Source: Allobogoriella deserti (GTDB lineage: Bacteria > Actinomycetota > Actinomycetes > Actinomycetales > Actinomycetaceae). Taken from it: a stretch of 64,000 nt of DNA. The notes beneath the pieces were generated by a model. It saw only the letters and a program-made list of their open reading frames with translations, was not told the DNA's origin and made no database searches. The position numbers and the translations under genes are program-made. Numbering within the stretch: the stretch's first letter is position 1; each line of letters opens with the position of its first letter. Location: NCBI RefSeq assembly GCF_042680605.1, contig NZ_JBHUEE010000003.1, positions 124,001-188,000 of the forward strand. The letters are read 5' to 3'. This document shows, piece by piece, positions 16,776 through 25,258 of the stretch.

Positions 16776-17974
16776 CGGCTCACCACTGCTTCGGTGACGG
16801 GACGCCCCGCGACGACGGCGCCGACGGGTTCCAGGACATGGTCGGTGTCGCGGGTCGCCCCCTCCGCGTCGACCAGCGTGACGCGCCGTTCGACGATCCG
16901 CAGCAGGCTCACGTCAGCGGTGGCCCCGGGAGCGAGCGAGCCGAGCCGCCCGGTCTCTGAGATGACGTCCGCGGCCGCCGAGGTGGTCGCCCGCACGATG
17001 TCGGAAAGCGGCAGGCCGACCGCCAGCATTTTCGTCATAGTCATCGCAAGGTGATGGACCGGACCGTCGAGGTTCCCGGCGTGAAGGTCGGTGCTGGCCA
17101 GTTGCGGGGCGAAGTCCTCGGCGATCGCATGCTCGACGGTCTCGAAGGAGAGGCTCGCGCTGCCGTGGCCGACGTCGAAGAGCACGCCACGTTCCCGCGC
17201 CCGGACCACGCCGCGGTGGAGGTACCCGGCATCGTCGAAGAGCCCCCCGGCCTTGCCGTGGAAGGCGTGCGTGATGACGTCGCCCGGGCGGAGCATGGCC
17301 GCGACCTCCACCAGCGTCGGGGGCTCGTTGCCGACGTGGACCATGACCGGTAGCCCGTGGGCGTCGGCGAGTTCGAGGGCGCGGGCGAGCCCAGCTGTGC
17401 CGGTGCCGCGTGTCACCGAGGAACTCATCCGCACCTTGATCCCACGCACGATCCGATCGCCGGCGTCCTCGGCGATCTGACTGGCCAGCAGCTGTGCGGT
17501 GGCCGGCGTGGCGACGGCGCTGAGGTCCGCGAGCTCGGACAGTCCGTCCACGAGGCCGGGCTCGGCGATGTTCAGCCACGACAGCACGCGGGTACGTGCG
17601 GGGGCGACGACGTCCTCGCGGAACCGCGCAAAGTCGCGGGCACCCGTGCTTCCCGCGTCGACGACCGTGGTGACGGCCTGATCCACACCCACGGTGTCCG
17701 GCGCCACGCCGAGCCCCGTGCCCGGGGCGAAGACGTGCGTGTGCAGATCGATCAGCCCCGGCAGCACCAGGCATCCCCGGGCGTCGACGACGGATGCTGT
17801 CCCGCCCGGTTCCGGCGGTGCGACGGATGGTCCGTCAGCACCGTCCCGGTCGATGACGGCCGAGATCCGCGTACCGGCCACGACGACGTCTGCCGGCCGC
17901 GGCGCGCCGGTGCCGTCGACGACCTGGCCGCCGCGTACCAGGATGGTGGCGGGATCGGCAGTGGTGAGCGACAT
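16772..17974 (-). CDS. Amidohydrolase/deacetylase-family metallohydrolase
   Basis: 400 residues from the ATG at 17974. A dihydroorotase/imidazolonepropionase-like amidohydrolase with metal ligands His78 and His80 in LIDLHTHVF, a possible carboxylated lysine Lys180 in RGIKVRM, His213 in MVHVGNEPP, His236 in DVITHAFHG and Asp296 in LASTDLHAG. The family usually removes an acyl or ring amide group. First gene of the DUF431x operon; with the DgaE-like lyase this suggests an N-acylated amino sugar acid, first deacylated, then deaminated and cleaved. The real substrate is unknown. Confidence 0.8.
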   Translation of the reverse strand: MSLTTADPATILVRGGQVVDGTGAPRPADVVVAGTRISAVIDRDGADGPSVAPPEPGGTASVVDARGCLVLPGLIDLHTHVFAPGTGLGVAPDTVGVDQAVTTVVDAGSTGARDFARFREDVVAPARTRVLSWLNIAEPGLVDGLSELADLSAVATPATAQLLASQIAEDAGDRIVRGIKVRMSSSVTRGTGTAGLARALELADAHGLPVMVHVGNEPPTLVEVAAMLRPGDVITHAFHGKAGGLFDDAGYLHRGVVRARERGVLFDVGHGSASLSFETVEHAIAEDFAPQLASTDLHAGNLDGPVHHLAMTMTKMLAVGLPLSDIVRATTSAAADVISETGRLGSLAPGATADVSLLRIVERRVTLVDAEGATRDTDHVLEPVGAVVAGRPVTEAVVSR

Positions 17975-18056
17975 GGAGGTCCGGGCTCCGTCCGGAAATC
18001 GTGCGCGTCGCGGGGCACATCCCCCGGTCGGTCGCACTCGTATGCTGGCAGAGTGC

Positions 18057-18093
18057 GTTCCACTGTACTGAATCCTGTTCCGTTGTCCAGAAC
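18057..18093. promoter_or_regulatory. Two GTTC-N9-GAAC-type repeats, probable IclR operators
   Basis: GTTC-N9-GAAT at 18057-18073 and GTTC-N9-GAAC at 18077-18093 are tandem copies with the same 9-bp spacer, 20 bp apart (about two helical turns). They sit in the 143-bp gap between the divergent amidohydrolase and IclR genes, 25 bp before the IclR start. The position and symmetry suit an autoregulating IclR repressor controlling both directions. Binding is inferred. Confidence 0.55.
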
Positions 18094-18117
18094 TTTCCGA
18101 CGAGGAATCGAGGTCGA

Positions 18118-18822
18118 GTGAACAAACCGAGTGCGTCGAAGCCCGGCAGCCCGCCACCGAGCGCCATCTCGAAGGCGCTACGGCTCCTCACCCTGCTCGC
18201 CCAAGCACCGGACGCTCTCGCCCTCCGGGAGGTCGCCGAGCAGGCCGGCGTGGCCAAGTCGAGTGCGCACCGGCTTCTCGGTGAGCTCATCGCGGAGGGG
18301 TACGTCGAGCCGGCCGGCCGGGGCACCTATCGCCCTGGTCCAGGCCTACGTGTCCTGGCCGCTGCTATGGAGGGGCACAGCGGGTTCGGTATCACCGCGG
18401 TTCTCGACGCACTGGCGGACCAGGTCCGGCACACCGTCTGCCTCGTGGTGCGCTCGGACAACCACGTGACGATCACGCACAAGGCGCAGCCGGACCTGCC
18501 GTACGCCATGACGGCGGACGTCGGCACGCAGCTGCCGCTGCACACCTCGGCCGCAGGACTGGCCATCCTCGCCCACCTCCCGGCGGGCGAGCCGACCGAC
18601 GACGCCGAACTCCAGCAGGTCCGCAGGCACGGTTGGGCACTCGAGTACGGCACGAACGATCCGCTCACCTGCAGCGTCGCGGCGCCTGTGCTCGATCACG
18701 ACGACGTGCCGGTCGCCGCGATCGCGGTCCTGACGCTGACCATCGCGACGACGCAGACTCAGTTGCGCCGTCTCGGACCCGCCGTCGTGGCGGCCGCGCG
18801 CGACGTCGCCAAGCGGCTCTGA
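18118..18822 (+). CDS. IclR-family transcriptional regulator
   Basis: 234 residues from a GTG preceded by GAGGTCGA. The winged HTH (about 15-75) reads LREVAEQAGVAKSSAHRLLGEL, followed by the GAF-like IclR effector domain with TADVGTQLPLHTSAAGLAIL and GTNDPLTCSVAAPVLDH. Divergent from the DUF431x/dgaE operon, so it is the likely local regulator. In the Firmicutes and enterobacterial versions of this cluster other regulator types are usual, so the IclR partner may be an actinobacterial substitution. The effector is presumably the imported acid or its keto-deoxy product. Confidence 0.88.
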   Translation: MNKPSASKPGSPPPSAISKALRLLTLLAQAPDALALREVAEQAGVAKSSAHRLLGELIAEGYVEPAGRGTYRPGPGLRVLAAAMEGHSGFGITAVLDALADQVRHTVCLVVRSDNHVTITHKAQPDLPYAMTADVGTQLPLHTSAAGLAILAHLPAGEPTDDAELQQVRRHGWALEYGTNDPLTCSVAAPVLDHDDVPVAAIAVLTLTIATTQTQLRRLGPAVVAAARDVAKRL

Positions 18823-18827
18823 CTCGG

Positions 18828-19532
18828 CTAGAACATCCGCGTCGTGCCGGGCTCACGCAGCTCCGGTGCCGGGGTGTCGAAGACCTGGGCGAACCGGGCG
18901 TAGGCCTTGGTCAGGTGCCGGCGCATCGCTGCCTCGGCGGCGTCGGCGTCGCAGGCGTCGATCGCCTCCCAGATACGGGTGTGCTCGGCGAGAGTGACCG
19001 AGCCGTCGATGTCGGCGGCGTAGAGCCGGAAGGTGTGCAGGTGGGCGTGGGTCTGCTCGTAGGCCTCGCGGACGACGTCGTTGCCGAGCGCCGCGAGGAT
19101 GAGGCCGTGGAAGCGGGTGTCGTGGTTGACGAGCTCGCGGGGCACGTCCGCCGCACCGGTCAGCAGGCCGGCGAAGCGGTCGAGCTCGGCGCGCAGCTCC
19201 GGCGACGGGTTGGCCAGCCGGTTGACCGCGACGGACCGCGCCGCCCACACGTCAACGAGCAGCCGGAACTCGAAGAGGTTCCGCAGGCCGTCCAGATCCA
19301 GCAGCGGCGTCGTCTGGTAGCCCTTGCCGGGCACCTTGACGATGAGCTTGTCCCCTTCGAGCTGCCGGACCGCCTCGCGGACCGGGGTCTGGGAGACCCC
19401 GAGATCCCGCGCGACGGCATCGATGTTGATCCGCTCCCCCGGCGCGATGCGGTTCTCCACGACGAGCGCCCGGAGCCGGTCGTAGACCTCTTCCGACGCC
19501 CGGCGCCGGGGCGCATGGTCCGAGTCGCTCAT
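18828..19532 (-). CDS. GntR-family (FCD) transcriptional regulator
   Basis: 234 residues. N-terminal winged helix with GVSQTPVREAVRQLEGD (about 48-64); C-terminal FCD domain with metal/ligand-type residues in HDTRFHGLILAALGN and AEHTRIWEAI. Last gene of the long minus-strand sugar-acid operon that starts at 29186, so it is co-transcribed with the genes it probably controls. The palindrome TCCTATAGGA at 29229-29238 in the operon promoter is a candidate operator. The effector is probably a 2-keto-3-deoxy acid or an aldonate. Confidence 0.88.
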   Translation of the reverse strand: MSDSDHAPRRRASEEVYDRLRALVVENRIAPGERINIDAVARDLGVSQTPVREAVRQLEGDKLIVKVPGKGYQTTPLLDLDGLRNLFEFRLLVDVWAARSVAVNRLANPSPELRAELDRFAGLLTGAADVPRELVNHDTRFHGLILAALGNDVVREAYEQTHAHLHTFRLYAADIDGSVTLAEHTRIWEAIDACDADAAEAAMRRHLTKAYARFAQVFDTPAPELREPGTTRMF

Positions 19533-19542
19533 CGCGCCGGCC

Positions 19543-20301
19543 TCATTGCTCCGGTCGCAGCCGCAGGCCCTGCATGCCGCCGTCGACCGCCAGGACCGTC
19601 CCGGTGGTCGACCCGGCCAACGGCGAGGCCAGGTAGGCCACCGCGGCGGCGACCTCCTCGGGCGCGACGAGCCGGCCGTGCGGCTGCCGGGCCTCCAGCG
19701 CGGCCCGTTCCGCCGCCGGATCCGGTGCCTTCTCCAGCAGCCGTCCGATCCACGGGGTGTCCGCGGTGCCGGGATTGACGGCGTTGACGCGGATGCCCTC
19801 GCGCAGGTGGTCGGCGGCCATGGCGAGCGTCAGGGAGTAGATCGCCCCCTTGCTCGCGCTGTACAGCGCCCGCGCCGGCAGGCCCGCGGTGACCGCGATG
19901 GAACCGGTGTTGACGATCGCCGCGGACCGTGACCGGCGCAGGTAGGGCAACGCCGCGCGGCTGACCCGCACCGCCCCGAGAAGGTTGACGTCGAGGACGC
20001 GGCGCCACTCGTCGTCGTCGTTGTCCTCGATCGTGCCCTGGGCGCCCATGCCGGCGTTGTTGACGACGACGTCGATCCCGGCGAGCCGCTCGGCCACCTC
20101 GGCGACGGCGGCCCGCACCGCCGCGTCGTCGGTGACGTCACAGGTCAACGCCAGGTGCCCGGCCTCGGGCGGCACGGGCGAGATGTCACGGTCGAGGACC
20201 GCCACGGAGGCGCCCCGGCTGCTCAGCAACTCGGCCGTCGCCGCGCCGATGCCCGAGGCGCCGCCGGTGACGACGGCGACGAGACCGGTGAACTCCGCCA
20301 T
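19543..20301 (-). CDS. SDR dehydrogenase, probable 2-keto-3-deoxy-L-fuconate dehydrogenase
   Basis: 252 residues, classical SDR: TGGASGIGAATA (about 13-24), NNAGMG, catalytic Ser in NTGSIAV, and YSASKGA. The segments NPGTADTPWIGRLLEKAPDP and EARQPHGRLVAPEEVA are typical of the sugar-acid SDRs that oxidise the C4 hydroxyl of 2-keto-3-deoxy-L-fuconate in the non-phosphorylative L-fucose pathway. The hydrolase expected for the next step is encoded 11 bp upstream, and L-fuconate dehydratase three genes upstream, which supports this assignment. The enzyme may also act on related keto-deoxy acids. Confidence 0.75.
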   Translation of the reverse strand: MAEFTGLVAVVTGGASGIGAATAELLSSRGASVAVLDRDISPVPPEAGHLALTCDVTDDAAVRAAVAEVAERLAGIDVVVNNAGMGAQGTIEDNDDDEWRRVLDVNLLGAVRVSRAALPYLRRSRSAAIVNTGSIAVTAGLPARALYSASKGAIYSLTLAMAADHLREGIRVNAVNPGTADTPWIGRLLEKAPDPAAERAALEARQPHGRLVAPEEVAAAVAYLASPLAGSTTGTVLAVDGGMQGLRLRPEQ

Positions 20302-20312
20302 GACGGCCTCCC

Positions 20313-21161
20313 TCACGCCTGCTCGAAGACCTGCCGCTGGCGGCCCAGGCCCTCGATCTCGATCTCGACCACATCGCCGGCGCGCAGGTACGGGAATCTG
20401 CCCGAGAGCGCCACGCCCTCGGGGGTGCCCGTCATGATGACGTCCCCGGGCTCGAGCGCCATGTACTGGCTGAGGTGGTGGACGATCGTCTCCACGTCGA
20501 AGATGAGATCCGCCGTCGTCGAGTCCTGGCGCGGTTCGCCGTTGACCCAGCTGCGCAGCCGCAGGTTCGACGGGTCGATCTCGTCGGCCGGCACCAGCCA
20601 CGGACCGAGCGGCGAGAAACCCGGGGCACACTTGCCCTTGGACCACTGTCCGCCGGAGACTTCGATCTGGAAGGCCCGCTCGGACAGGTCGTTCGCGGTC
20701 AGGTAGCCGGCGATGTGGCGGCCCGCGTCCTGCGGCGAATCGAGGTAGGAGACCCGGCTGCCGATGACCACGCCCAGCTCGACCTCCCAGTCCGTCTTCG
20801 TCGAGCCCTTGGGGATGTAGGCGACGTCGTCCGGACCGGCGACGGTGTTGGGCGTCTTGAGGAAAACCACGGGCTGCTCGGGCGGGGCAGCACCGGACTC
20901 GGCGGCGTGCGCGGCATAGTTCATGCCGATGCAGATCACCGCCGAGGGCCGGGCCACCGGGGTGCCGACGCGCTGACCGTCGAGCCGCGCGGCGGGCAGG
21001 TCGCCCGCCTCGAGCGCGGCGCGGACCTTCGCGATGCCGCCGTCGGCGAGAAAGGCTCCGTCGATGTCGGCGGTCAGCGGCGTGAGGTCCCAGGCCTGCT
21101 CGTCCTCGCCCACGGCCACGGGACGTTCGGCCCCGACGGCCCCGACCCGCATCAGCTTCAT
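20313..21161 (-). CDS. FAH-family hydrolase, probable 2,4-diketo-3-deoxy-L-fuconate hydrolase
   Basis: 282 residues, fumarylacetoacetate-hydrolase fold. The metal-binding glutamates lie in DWEVELGVVIG; the typical CIGMNYAAHAAESG and DVIMTGTPEGVAL motifs are present. In the L-fucose pathway this family splits 2,4-diketo-3-deoxy-L-fuconate into pyruvate and L-lactate. Translation is coupled to the preceding gene by an ATGA overlap at 21158-21161. An acylpyruvase or ureidoglycolate-lyase role is possible from sequence alone; the context favours the fuconate route. Confidence 0.78.
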   Translation of the reverse strand: MKLMRVGAVGAERPVAVGEDEQAWDLTPLTADIDGAFLADGGIAKVRAALEAGDLPAARLDGQRVGTPVARPSAVICIGMNYAAHAAESGAAPPEQPVVFLKTPNTVAGPDDVAYIPKGSTKTDWEVELGVVIGSRVSYLDSPQDAGRHIAGYLTANDLSERAFQIEVSGGQWSKGKCAPGFSPLGPWLVPADEIDPSNLRLRSWVNGEPRQDSTTADLIFDVETIVHHLSQYMALEPGDVIMTGTPEGVALSGRFPYLRAGDVVEIEIEGLGRQRQVFEQA

Positions 21162-22393
21162 GCTCTGCTCCCTGTCTCGGTGGTGTCCCGGGCCACATCC
21201 TGCTGCCCGGCGGTCTGGAGGAGATAGCGCGTCAACGCCCGCACGCCGAAGGTCCACGGCGGGAGCTGCTCGGCGGCGCCGACCTCGTTGGTCAGTGTGC
21301 CCAGGTGCGGACTCGAGATCGAGACCCGGTCACCCGGCTTGTGCGTGAACCCCAGCCCCGGGGTGTCGCGGTCCTGGGTGGGGGCGAACAGCGTGCCGGT
21401 GAACAGCACGAACCCGTCCGGGTACTGGTGATGGTCTCCGCTGGCTGCCGCGATGAGCCGCTCGAAGCTGCGGCTGAGGCGGCCGACGTTGTTCTCGCCG
21501 TCGAGCTGGTACCCGTCCCGGCCCTCGACCCGCAGCGCGATCCGCTCGTCACGCAGATCGTCCAGCCGCAGATGCTCGTCGAAGAGCCGGACGAACGGGC
21601 CGAGCGCGGTCGAGGCGTTGTTGTCCTTTGCCATGCCGAGCAGCAGGGCACTGCGGCCCTCGACGTCGCGGAGGTTGACGTCGTTGCCGAGAGTGGCGCC
21701 GCGCGGCGTGCCTGCCGAGTCGACGACGAGCACGAGCTCCGGCTCCGGGTTGTTCCAGCTGGAGAAGGCCGGGATGCCGATACGGGTGCCGTACCCCACC
21801 GAGGAGAGCACCGGCCCCTTGGTGAAGACCTCGGGGTCGGGACCGAGGCCGACCTCGAGGTACTGGGACCACAGCCCCTGCTCGAGCAGCACCTCCTTGA
21901 TCCGGGCCGACTCGTGCGAGCCGGGCTCGACGGAACCGATCCCGCCCTCGAACCCGGACAGCGAGGCCTCGACGGCCGCCCGGACCTCCGCAGCCCGGCT
22001 CGCGTCACCGGCGCAGCGTTCCTCGATGACCCGCTCGACCATGCTGTCCACGAAGGTGACGCCGCAGGCCTTGATGACCTGGAGGTCCACCGGGCTGAGC
22101 AGGCGCGGGACGGACAGGTCGTCCTCCGGGCGGCTGCCGTGCTCGAGCAGCTCACCCAGCCGCCACCGCGGGTTGTCCGCCGCCCGTACGGCCGCTGCCG
22201 GGTCGGCGGACTCCATGAGGTCGGCGACCGTGGGAGCCACGGCGAAGATGTCGTGGACGACGGCGTCGGAACCGTGACCGCGCACGGCCACCGGCCGCGG
22301 TCCGCCGGTCTCGGGGTCCCAGACCCGACCGACGAGCACGGCGCGCTCGACGTCGTCGGGCAGGAGGGCGGGTGAACTGGTCTCGCCGGTCAT
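21158..22393 (-). CDS. FAH-family 2-keto-3-deoxy-pentonate dehydratase (AraD1/KDAD-like)
   Basis: 411 residues, longer than the hydrolase next to it and of the FAH subgroup that dehydrates 2-keto-3-deoxy-pentonates. Diagnostic stretches are IKACGVTFVDSMVERVIEE (about 99-117), IGIPAFSSWNNPEPELVLVVD with candidate metal glutamate, and LLLGMAKDNNASTALGPFVRLFD. The product, 2-oxoglutarate semialdehyde, is the substrate of the aldehyde dehydrogenase encoded directly upstream with a 4-bp overlap. Together they form the lower part of a Weimberg-type route to 2-oxoglutarate. L- or D-arabinonate origin cannot be decided from sequence; the dehydratase upstream favours D-arabinonate. Confidence 0.78.
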   Translation of the reverse strand: MTGETSSPALLPDDVERAVLVGRVWDPETGGPRPVAVRGHGSDAVVHDIFAVAPTVADLMESADPAAAVRAADNPRWRLGELLEHGSRPEDDLSVPRLLSPVDLQVIKACGVTFVDSMVERVIEERCAGDASRAAEVRAAVEASLSGFEGGIGSVEPGSHESARIKEVLLEQGLWSQYLEVGLGPDPEVFTKGPVLSSVGYGTRIGIPAFSSWNNPEPELVLVVDSAGTPRGATLGNDVNLRDVEGRSALLLGMAKDNNASTALGPFVRLFDEHLRLDDLRDERIALRVEGRDGYQLDGENNVGRLSRSFERLIAAASGDHHQYPDGFVLFTGTLFAPTQDRDTPGLGFTHKPGDRVSISSPHLGTLTNEVGAAEQLPPWTFGVRALTRYLLQTAGQQDVARDTTETGSRA

Positions 22394-23868
22394 GCGGTCC
22401 TCTCGTCAGGGTTCTCGGCACGCTCCCAGACGCCGTCGACGCGGCGGGTGATGTGCCACGGGTTGTCGTCGGCGAGCGCCGGCGGCAGTTCGGAGGCGGG
22501 GAAGTCCTGGTAGGCGACGGGCCGCAGGAACCTCAGGACGGCGGCCGTGCCCACCGACGTGGTGCCAGGGGCCGTGGTGGCCGGGTACGGGCCGCCGTGC
22601 TGCTGCGCCCAGGAGACCGTCACGCCGGTCGGCCACCCGTTCCAGAGCACGCGGCCGGCCTTGTCGGTCAGCACGCGCACGAGCCCGGCGGTCCGGTCCC
22701 CGTCCTCGGCGTGCACGGTGGCGGTGAGCTGGCCCTCGAGCAGCGCGGCGAGCTCGGCGAGCTGCCCCTCGTCGTCGTAGCGGATGATCAGGCCGGCGGG
22801 GCCGAACATCTCCTGCTCGAGCAGCTCGGGATGGGCGCGGACCTCGTCGGCATCGGTGACCAGGACGGTCGGGGCCGGCGCCTCACCGGCGCCGCCGTCG
22901 ACGACTGGCTCGACGCCGTCGGTCCCGGCCACCGTGCCGACCGCCTTCTCGAACCCCTCCGCCAGGCGCGGACTGAGCATCGGGAAGCGGGGGGCCTGGC
23001 CGAGTGCCTCGGTCAGGGTGGCCACGGCCTGCTCGTCGAGGTCGGGGACGAACAGCAGGCCCGGGTTGGTGCAGAACTGCCCCATGCCCAGGGTGAGGGA
23101 ACCGGCGTAACCGGTGAGGATCTCCTCGCGCCGGGAGGACCAGGCCTGGCCGGTGACGAAGACGGGGTTGGTGCTGCCGAGCTCGCCGTAGAACGGGATG
23201 GGCTCGGGCCGGGCGTTGATCCGGTCCGCCAGGATGCGGCCGACGCGGGTGGAGCCGGTGAAGCCGACGGCCTTGACCAGCGGATGGTCGACCAGGGCTT
23301 CGGCGGCCTCCTGGCCGGTCACGGCCGCGAACAGGCCCTCGGGTGCGCCGGCGTCGGCGAGCGCAGCCGTGACGAGTTCGGCGGTGCGAGCGCCCAGCCG
23401 GGCGTGCGCCTCGTGGATCTTGTGCACCACGGCGCAGCCGGCGGCCAGCGCCGAGGCGGTGTCACCGCCCATGACGGAGAAGGCGAAGGGGAAGTTCGAG
23501 GCACCGAAGACGCCGACGACGCCGAGGGGGACGTTGACCCGGCGCAGGTCGGGCCGCGGACCCATCCCCCAGTCCGGGTCGGCATGGTCGATCGTGGCCT
23601 CGAGGTGGTGGCCGGCGGCGACCTCGTCGGCGAGCAGCCGGAGCTGGAAGGTGGTGCGCGTCAGCTCCCCGCGCAGCCGCCCGTCCGGCAGGTGCGTCTC
23701 CTCGCCGGCGAGACCGACGAGGTCGTCGGGGGCGCCGTCGAGCGTGTCGGCGACGGCGCGGAGCCAGTCCGCCCGCCGCGCGGGGGCGACGTCGCGGGCC
23801 TGCTGGTAGGCGGCGTTCGCCGCCTGGACCGTGGCGTCGAGCTCGGTCGGTGTGGTGGCAGTGGTCAT
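22390..23868 (-). CDS. 2-oxoglutarate semialdehyde (2,5-dioxovalerate) dehydrogenase
   Basis: 492 residues from the ATG at 23868, whose first base is shared with the fucD stop (TGATG). Aldehyde dehydrogenase with catalytic Cys in GQFCTNPG and Glu in FYGELGSTNP. The FGASNFPFAFSVMGGDTASALAAGC segment and the atypical GQFCTNPG motif are those of the NADP-linked alpha-ketoglutaric semialdehyde dehydrogenases. Oxidises the semialdehyde made by the AraD1-like dehydratase to 2-oxoglutarate, entering the TCA cycle. Confidence 0.85.
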   Translation of the reverse strand: MTTATTPTELDATVQAANAAYQQARDVAPARRADWLRAVADTLDGAPDDLVGLAGEETHLPDGRLRGELTRTTFQLRLLADEVAAGHHLEATIDHADPDWGMGPRPDLRRVNVPLGVVGVFGASNFPFAFSVMGGDTASALAAGCAVVHKIHEAHARLGARTAELVTAALADAGAPEGLFAAVTGQEAAEALVDHPLVKAVGFTGSTRVGRILADRINARPEPIPFYGELGSTNPVFVTGQAWSSRREEILTGYAGSLTLGMGQFCTNPGLLFVPDLDEQAVATLTEALGQAPRFPMLSPRLAEGFEKAVGTVAGTDGVEPVVDGGAGEAPAPTVLVTDADEVRAHPELLEQEMFGPAGLIIRYDDEGQLAELAALLEGQLTATVHAEDGDRTAGLVRVLTDKAGRVLWNGWPTGVTVSWAQQHGGPYPATTAPGTTSVGTAAVLRFLRPVAYQDFPASELPPALADDNPWHITRRVDGVWERAENPDERTA

Positions 23869-25199
23869 CAGGAACTGCTCCTTCCGGTGACGGCGGCACG
23901 TTCGCCGACCTCGGCCCACCCGGAGCCGCCCGGGAACTCCCAGGCGTCGACGGAGGCGGCGTGCATCTCCGCCCCGATGCCTGGCCGCGAGGGGGCCAGG
24001 TAGCGACCCCGCTCGATGCGGACCGGGTCGGTGAAGTGCTCGTGCAGGTGGTCGACGAACTCGATGGCACGATCCTCCATCGATCCGGACACGGCCGCAT
24101 AATCGAAGAAGGAGAAGTGCTGGACGAGCTCGCACAGGCCGACGCCGCCGGCGTGCGGGCAGACCGGGACACCGAACTTGGCCGCCAGCAACACGTTCGC
24201 GATGTTCTCGTTCGTGCCGGCCACGCGCGTGGAGTCGATCTGCATGACGTCGATCGCGCCGGCCTGGAGGAGCTGCTTGAACACGATGCGGTTCGCGACG
24301 GCCTCACCGGTGGCGACCTTGACGGGCGCCACGCCCCGGCGGATGTCGGCGTGGCCGAGGATGTCGTCGGTTGAGGTCGGCTCCTCGATCCAGTAGGGCT
24401 CGAACTCGGCGAGAGCGCCCACCCACTCGATGGCCTCGCCGACCTCCCAGCGCTGGTTGGCGTCGATGCCGATGCGGATGTCCGGGCCGACGGCTTCGCG
24501 GGCCAGCCGCATCCGGTGGCGGTCCTCCTCGAGGTCGCCCCCGACCTTGAGCTTGATCATGCCGAAACCGTCGGAGACCGCCTCCCGGCTGAGCCGGACG
24601 AGCTTGTCGTCGCTGTAGCCGAGCCATCCGGGCGTGGTCGTGTAGGCGGTGTAGCCGTTCGCCTCCAGCTCGGCGATGCGCTCGGCCTTGCCGGCCGCGC
24701 CCCGGCGGAGGACGTCCAGGGCCTCGTCCTCGGTCAGGGCGTTACGCAGATGCGTGAAGTCGACGGCGGCGACGAGCTCCTCGGGGCTCATCTCGGCGAG
24801 CAGGAGCCACAGCGGCTTGCCGGCACGGCGGGCCTTGAGGTCCCACAGCGCATTGAGCACGCCGCCGCAGGCCATCTGTTGCACGCCCTTCTCCGGGCCG
24901 AGCCAGCGCAGCTGGGAATCGTGGATGAGCAGCCGGGAGGCGGCGCCGAGATCGTCGAGCAACGCGTCGGTCTCCCGCCCGGTCAGCAGGGCGCCGTAGC
25001 TCTCCATGGCGGCACAGATGATCTCGTTGCCGCGGCCGCAGGTGAAGACGAGGCCGTAGCCCGTCTCGCCGTCGGAGGTGGTGACGGTGACGTACGAGGC
25101 GGAGTAGTCGGGGTCGACGTTGACGGCGTCGGACCCGTCCAGCTCCAGCGACGTCGGGAACCGGACGTCCCGGACGTCGACCGAGGCGATGCGCGACAT
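23868..25199 (-). CDS. fucD: L-fuconate dehydratase (enolase superfamily)
   Basis: 443 residues, matching characterised FucD length. Enolase-superfamily catalytic features: Lys216/Lys218 in MIKLKVGG, Asp246 in IGIDANQRW, Glu272 in YWIEEPTS, Glu299 in ATGEAVAN, and His349 in CPHAGGVGLCELVQH, a segment nearly identical to the Xanthomonas enzyme. Removes water from L-fuconate to give 2-keto-3-deoxy-L-fuconate. Because D-arabinonate has the same relevant configuration, such enzymes can serve both acids, which explains why two sets of downstream genes share the operon. Confidence 0.9.
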   Translation of the reverse strand: MSRIASVDVRDVRFPTSLELDGSDAVNVDPDYSASYVTVTTSDGETGYGLVFTCGRGNEIICAAMESYGALLTGRETDALLDDLGAASRLLIHDSQLRWLGPEKGVQQMACGGVLNALWDLKARRAGKPLWLLLAEMSPEELVAAVDFTHLRNALTEDEALDVLRRGAAGKAERIAELEANGYTAYTTTPGWLGYSDDKLVRLSREAVSDGFGMIKLKVGGDLEEDRHRMRLAREAVGPDIRIGIDANQRWEVGEAIEWVGALAEFEPYWIEEPTSTDDILGHADIRRGVAPVKVATGEAVANRIVFKQLLQAGAIDVMQIDSTRVAGTNENIANVLLAAKFGVPVCPHAGGVGLCELVQHFSFFDYAAVSGSMEDRAIEFVDHLHEHFTDPVRIERGRYLAPSRPGIGAEMHAASVDAWEFPGGSGWAEVGERAAVTGRSSS

Positions 25200-25258
25200 G
25201 AGGTGAGTCTCCTTGGGGTCTGGGTCGGTGGTCTGGATCGCGGGGCGGCCGGGTCGGT

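Noticed and set aside
16772..18157. Extended amidohydrolase start at 18157
   Set aside because: It would run across the divergent promoter and into the iclR gene; MSLTT at 17974 fits the family start.
20313..21257. Longer start for the FAH hydrolase upstream of 21161
   Set aside because: The extra 32 residues overlap the AraD1-like gene and are unlike the family; the ATG at 21161 has the ATGA overlap typical of this operon.
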